From: a bacterium
Lineage (GTDB): Bacteria; UBA9089; JASEGY01
Direction: 5' to 3'
NCBI GenBank assembly: GCA_030019105.1
Contig: JASEGY010000235.1
Coordinates: 1-5,945, forward strand
Length of the DNA stretch: 5,945 nt
In this document: positions 1-5,945 of the stretch, piece by piece
How positions within the stretch are numbered: the stretch's first letter is position 1
How the letters are laid out: every line of letters starts with the position of its first letter
Made by a program: the position numbers and the translations under genes
The notes under the pieces: model-generated
Database searches by the model: none
Told to the model about the DNA's origin: nothing
Seen by the model: the letters and a program-made list of their open reading frames with translations, nothing else

Positions 1-2
1 CT

Positions 3-431
3 CATATTGGCCCTGGAATAGCAAAGAGCATCATTGAATATCGCCAAACACACGGTAAGTTTCAAGCAATTGAAGAAATAACCAGGGTAAAGAGAATTGG
101 ACAGAAGACCTTTGAGAAGATTAAAGGGAGAATAACCGTCGGGACTATTCCATCTCATACAGATATGGGTAAATCAGTTTCAGGGAGCAAGACTGAGGTA
201 GTCGGCTCTATTACAGTAAAGGAAAGTAAAACTTTCGATAAAAAGGTTAATTTAAACACTGCCACTTTAGAAGAGATTGAATCCTTACCTAAAATTGGAC
301 CTGCAATAGCGAAAAGGATTATTGAATATCGGGATACTCATGGTGGGTTTAAATCAATTGAAGAAATCATAGAAGTAAAAGGTATTGGAGAAAAGACTTT
401 TGAGAAGATAAAAGGGCTGATAACTGTGGGG
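3..431 (+). repeat. Diverged tandem duplication of the (HhH)2 unit
   Basis: Nucleotides 3-143 and 291-431 encode the same 47-residue unit in register without gaps, with 12 residue differences. The spacer of 147 nt carries the lead-in helix of the second unit. The left copy is cut by the window edge, so more copies may lie upstream. Confidence 0.8.
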
Positions 432-437
432 AAATAG
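3..437 (+). CDS. ComEA-like tandem helix-hairpin-helix protein (5' partial)
   Basis: The reading frame is open from position 3 to the TAG at 435-437 and gives 144 visible residues, so the gene starts left of the window; the ATG at 165 is internal and should not be taken as the start. Two (HhH)2 units of the ComEA type are visible. Unit 1 is at visible residues 1-47 (nt 3-143, begins inside the unit) and unit 2 is preceded by the full lead-in VNLNTATLEEIESLP and runs from nt 291 to 431. Both show the hairpin IGPxIAK, then IIEYRxTHG, then IEEI, then a second hairpin (RIGQK or GIGEK) and TFEKIKG. The two units match at 35 of 47 residues, with a hydrophilic linker of about 50 residues between them. 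The family binds DNA without sequence specificity, in ComEA as the membrane-anchored receptor for DNA uptake. No membrane anchor is visible because the N-terminus is missing, so a role in competence is only inferred. Confidence 0.85.
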   Translation, partial: HIGPGIAKSIIEYRQTHGKFQAIEEITRVKRIGQKTFEKIKGRITVGTIPSHTDMGKSVSGSKTEVVGSITVKESKTFDKKVNLNTATLEEIESLPKIGPAIAKRIIEYRDTHGGFKSIEEIIEVKGIGEKTFEKIKGLITVGK

Positions 438-610
438 GGGAAAATAGTCCTGCGGTGATATGTCAAGAAAAAAATGAGCCAATGGGCACAAATAGGGCGT
501 TGAAAGGGTTAAGCAATTTTAAAATTTATATCAAATAGCGATTCAAGTTCCTTAACAATTTAGAGGAGACATATCCCCTCTCGATCAAATTGTAAGAAGA
601 AGTAAGAAAA

Positions 611-674
611 GGGGACGTTGGTGTAGAAAGCAATTTACTCCTACCTGTTATTTGTTTTCTACACCAACGTCCCC
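611..674. repeat. Long inverted repeat with 23-bp arms (REP/MITE-like)
   Basis: The left arm at 611-633 begins ggggacgttggtgtagaaa and pairs with the right arm at 652-674. Nineteen outer pairs are perfect, then one G-U pair, then three more pairs, with an 18-nt loop at 634-651. There is no T-run after the right arm, so it is a poor intrinsic terminator. The form suggests a dispersed hairpin of the kind moved by REP-associated (Y1) transposases, but no transposase is present and the class is inferred. Confidence 0.75.
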
Positions 675-810
675 CATATTCCCTTGATGCTTCCCTTAAC
701 TTTTTTGACCATCTGAAAAAAGCGATTCCATTCAAAGGTTTTCCCCTATATTAAGCTGGTCACACTATCGGACATTGACCAAGGTTGAGCACAAGAACGA
801 TGTTGACTGT

Positions 811-846
811 GACGCTCTGCGTCACATCTTTATGACGCAGAGCGTC
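811..846. repeat. Perfect 14-bp palindrome 'gacgctctgcgtca'
   Basis: Arms gacgctctgcgtca (811-824) and tgacgcagagcgtc (833-846) are exact reverse complements around an 8-nt loop. The right arm shares the word cgcagagcg with the next palindrome, so the two probably belong to one composite repeat. No T-tract follows. Confidence 0.8.
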
Positions 847-857
847 CTGAATGGGGG

Positions 858-880
858 GTTCCCACGCAGAGCGTGGGAAC
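858..880. repeat. Perfect 10-bp palindrome 'gttcccacgc'
   Basis: Arms gttcccacgc (858-867) and gcgtgggaac (871-880) pair exactly around the 3-nt loop aga. The motif 'cccacgcagagcgtggg' is familiar as a dispersed intergenic repeat in several environmental bacterial genomes; that is general knowledge, not a search result. Confidence 0.8.
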
Positions 881-900
881 CAGAGCTAAACCAGAGCTAA
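880..900. repeat. Short direct repeat 'ccagagctaa' x2
   Basis: The 10-mer ccagagctaa occurs at 880-889 and 891-900, separated by one a, directly against the right arm of the 858-880 palindrome. It may be a duplication made when the palindrome moved or slipped. Confidence 0.6.
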
Positions 901-981
901 GACTTTATCCTGTGAATCTGCGAAAATCTGCGTCCCATTACTTGATTGCACAGAGTGCGAATTATTGAGTCAGAAGGGAAT

Positions 982-987
982 AAGGAG
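982..987 (+). promoter_or_regulatory. Ribosome binding site of the fused activase gene
   Basis: AAGGAG lies 8 nt before the ATG at 996-998, a near-ideal Shine-Dalgarno arrangement. It fixes the start: the first residues MKSRLLLGLDIGS place the phosphate-1 loop of the ATPase fold right at the N-terminus, as in this family. Confidence 0.85.
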
Positions 988-995
988 AATTCAAT

Positions 996-5390
<4,395 letters not shown>

Positions 5391-5399
5391 AATTTTTAC

Positions 5400-5428
5400 T
5401 TGACTTGCCCACTTCGGTAAGCTATAAT
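5400..5428 (+). promoter_or_regulatory. Sigma70-type promoter for the SRP RNA transcript
   Basis: TTGACT (5400-5405) and a consensus TATAAT (5423-5428) are separated by exactly 17 nt. Transcription should start near 5435. The -35 box lies only 9 bp past the activase stop codon. The next gene downstream is the SRP RNA at 5607, so the transcript would have a leader of about 170 nt. A highly expressed stable RNA fits a near-consensus promoter. Confidence 0.8.
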
Positions 5429-5448
5429 CAAAAGTAAGTGGTAAGCGT

Positions 5449-5467
5449 TCAGGGGTCAGGTGTCAGG
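5449..5467 (+). repeat. Degenerate copy of the gtcagg 7-bp repeat
   Basis: The stretch tcaggggtcaggtgtcagg contains two 7-bp-spaced units (gggtcag, gtgtcag) of the same family as arrays A and B in the activase gene. It lies just after the predicted transcription start and shows that this repeat family also occupies non-coding DNA here. Confidence 0.6.
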
Positions 5468-5484
5468 CAAGACCAGAGAAAGCC

Positions 5485-5579
5485 TTGTTCATCGTTTCGG
5501 CCACTATAGCGCCGAAGAAACCAGGTTTCTTGAAGAAACCTGGTTTCTGGAGAGTTACAATGGCCGAAACGATGATCAA
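5485..5579. repeat. Nested inverted repeat in the SRP RNA leader
   Basis: The outer arms tcatcgtttcggcca (5489-5503) and tggccgaaacgatga (5561-5575) are perfect 15-bp reverse complements. After a T-T mismatch three more pairs form (5485-5487 with 5577-5579). Inside sits the separate perfect hairpin at 5516-5548. The arrangement looks like one palindrome inserted into, or carried within, another. Confidence 0.8.
5516..5548. repeat. Perfect 15-bp hairpin 'agaaaccaggtttct'
   Basis: Arms agaaaccaggtttct (5516-5530) and agaaacctggtttct (5534-5548) pair exactly around the loop tga. No T-run follows, so it does not look like an intrinsic terminator. Similar agaaacc/ggtttct palindromes are known as dispersed intergenic repeats in other bacteria, notably cyanobacteria; membership in such a family here is inferred. 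Confidence 0.8.
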
Positions 5580-5606
5580 CGCCCTCGAAACTCGAAACTT
5601 AAAATA

Positions 5607-5879
5607 TGGCCGTGCTAGACGGGGAGTTAGCGGTGCCCTGAACCTGCAATCCGCTATAGCAGGGTTGAATTCCTACCCGAGGTTTTTATTTCTTTAGAGG
5701 CCGGCCAGGGTAAGCGGTGTAGATAATTGGGTCCTGCGCAATCTCAGGTTGCCCAACCCCGTCAGGTCCGAGAGGAAGCAGCGGTAAGTAACTCTGGGAT
5801 GTGTCGCAGGGGTGCCTAATTGGAGCCGGCTGCCCTGGTATCGCCTAAGGAACTGGAATCGAAGGTAGGTGCACGGCCA
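5607..5879 (+). ncRNA. ffs: Large bacterial signal recognition particle RNA (4.5S/scRNA, Alu-domain form)
   Basis: This is the RNA core of the signal recognition particle, which binds Ffh and targets nascent membrane and secreted proteins to the translocon. The apical domain is unmistakable: gtcaggtcc, a GAGA tetraloop (5770-5773), ggaagcagc (5774-5782), with the symmetric-loop blocks CAGG (5763-5766) and AGCA (5777-5780) that bind the Ffh M domain. Flanking helices are 5733-5738 with 5805-5810, 5725-5731 with 5815-5821, and 5705-5710 with 5833-5838. The Alu-type 5' block at about 5621-5670 (ggtgccctgaacctgcaat and cagggttgaattcc) closely follows the Bacillus subtilis scRNA as I recall it. 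The ends close by a perfect 9-bp helix, tggccgtgc (5607-5615) with gcacggcca (5871-5879), giving about 273 nt, the usual size of this class. Exact mature ends are inferred from that helix. Confidence 0.96.
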
Positions 5880-5895
5880 GTAGTACTTTCGGCGA

Positions 5896-5913
5896 TGTTC
5901 ATCGTTTCGGCCA
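5896..5913 (+). repeat. Third copy of the leader repeat (18-bp direct repeat of 5486-5503)
   Basis: The 18-mer tgttcatcgtttcggcca occurs identically at 5486-5503 and 5896-5913, on either side of the SRP RNA gene, and its last 15 bases occur inverted at 5561-5575. The window's last 30 bases (5916-5945) are purine-rich and hold nothing recognisable. No clear intrinsic terminator is seen after the RNA gene. Confidence 0.8.
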
Positions 5914-5945
5914 TTTAAAAATAGGAAGTAAGAAATGGGAAATAG

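Larger units (their letters stand above)
438..995. other. Intergenic region rich in palindromic repeats
   Basis: No credible gene is seen here. The longest open frame (526-735, minus strand) lies across a long inverted repeat and has no recognisable domain. The spacer holds the inverted repeat at 611-674, the two adjacent palindromes at 811-846 and 858-880, and a 10-bp direct repeat at 880-900. The stretch at about 910-935 repeats 'aatctgcg' at 10-11 bp spacing. No clear intrinsic terminator follows the TAG at 437. No convincing promoter hexamer pair is seen before the gene at 996. Confidence 0.7.
5559..5915. repeat. Inverted repeat bracketing the SRP RNA (possible precursor-processing stem)
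   Basis: The segment 5559-5583 pairs with 5891-5915 at 23 of 25 positions: 17 pairs, a U-U mismatch, 2 pairs, an A-A mismatch and 4 pairs. It encloses the whole mature SRP RNA, 23 nt before its 5' end and 11 nt after its 3' end. In Bacillus subtilis the scRNA precursor is trimmed by RNase III, so a long flanking duplex has a clear possible role; that role is inferred here. Confidence 0.7.

Noticed and set aside
474..503. Peptide MSQWAQIGR, reminiscent of the start of IS21-family IstA transposases
   Set aside because: Only nine codons before a TGA, and the continuation in the neighbouring frame is too weak to claim a transposase remnant.
526..735. Minus-strand open frame of 69 codons
   Set aside because: It runs through both arms of the 611-674 inverted repeat, has no recognisable domain and is best explained by the repeat.
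942..965. TTGATT with AATTAT as a promoter for the activase gene
   Set aside because: The spacing is only about 12 nt and no better -10 box is found at 16-18 nt.
5516..5560. Intrinsic terminator for the activase gene
   Set aside because: The hairpin is strong but is followed by ggagagtta and not a T-run; the predicted promoter also lies upstream of it.
5600..5605. TAAAAT as a -10 box just before the SRP RNA
   Set aside because: No -35 hexamer lies at the right spacing, and a much better promoter is at 5400-5428.
5647..5653. caatccg inside the SRP RNA as another unit of array C
   Set aside because: It is a single copy within a conserved block of the large SRP RNA, so the match is chance.
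5485..5697. Plus-strand open frame of 70 codons
   Set aside because: It overlaps the leader hairpins and the Alu-type part of the SRP RNA; its lysine-proline repeats are the translated hairpin.

Overview
The window looks like chromosome of an anaerobic bacterium. Its main gene is an oxygen-sensitive type of iron-sulfur ATPase of the 2-hydroxyacyl-CoA dehydratase activase family, and its RNA gene is the large (about 270-nt, Alu-domain-containing) form of bacterial SRP RNA. That RNA form is typical of Firmicutes but also occurs in some other anaerobic lineages, so the phylum cannot be fixed from this sequence. Base composition is moderate. Spacers, and one gene, carry several kinds of short repeat and palindrome, of the sort often seen in uncultured environmental bacteria.

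Layout. (1) 3-437: the 3' end of a ComEA-like DNA-binding protein with two tandem helix-hairpin-helix units; it starts left of the window. (2) 438-995: a 558-bp spacer without a credible gene. It holds a 23-bp-arm inverted repeat (611-674), two adjacent palindromes that share the core word 'cgcagagcg' (811-846 and 858-880) and a short direct repeat. (3) 996-5390: a single 1464-residue gene with a strong ribosome binding site. It encodes two fused ASKHA ATPase/[4Fe-4S] activase modules, a Cys-rich connector, a CoA-activase-associated region (DUF2229 type) and a C-terminal Cys-rich region. (4) 5391-5606: a strong sigma70-type promoter 9 bp after the stop codon, then a leader with a nested hairpin. 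(5) 5607-5879: a complete large SRP RNA. (6) 5880-5945: flank with a third copy of the leader repeat.

Two things stand out. First, the linker between the two ATPase modules is built from three arrays of 7-bp repeats. Because 7 is not a multiple of 3, these read as 7-residue peptide repeats without stop codons, and gain or loss of one unit would throw the rest of the protein out of frame. Stops in both other frames lie right after the first array, so a slipped allele would encode a lone activase module of about 290-300 residues. Second, the SRP RNA is bracketed by a 25-position inverted repeat (23 pairs) that could form a precursor-processing stem, while a further upstream copy of one arm could form a competing hairpin.

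The three genes have no obvious shared pathway. No dehydratase or double-cubane protein partner of the activase lies in the window, so its substrate is not identified.
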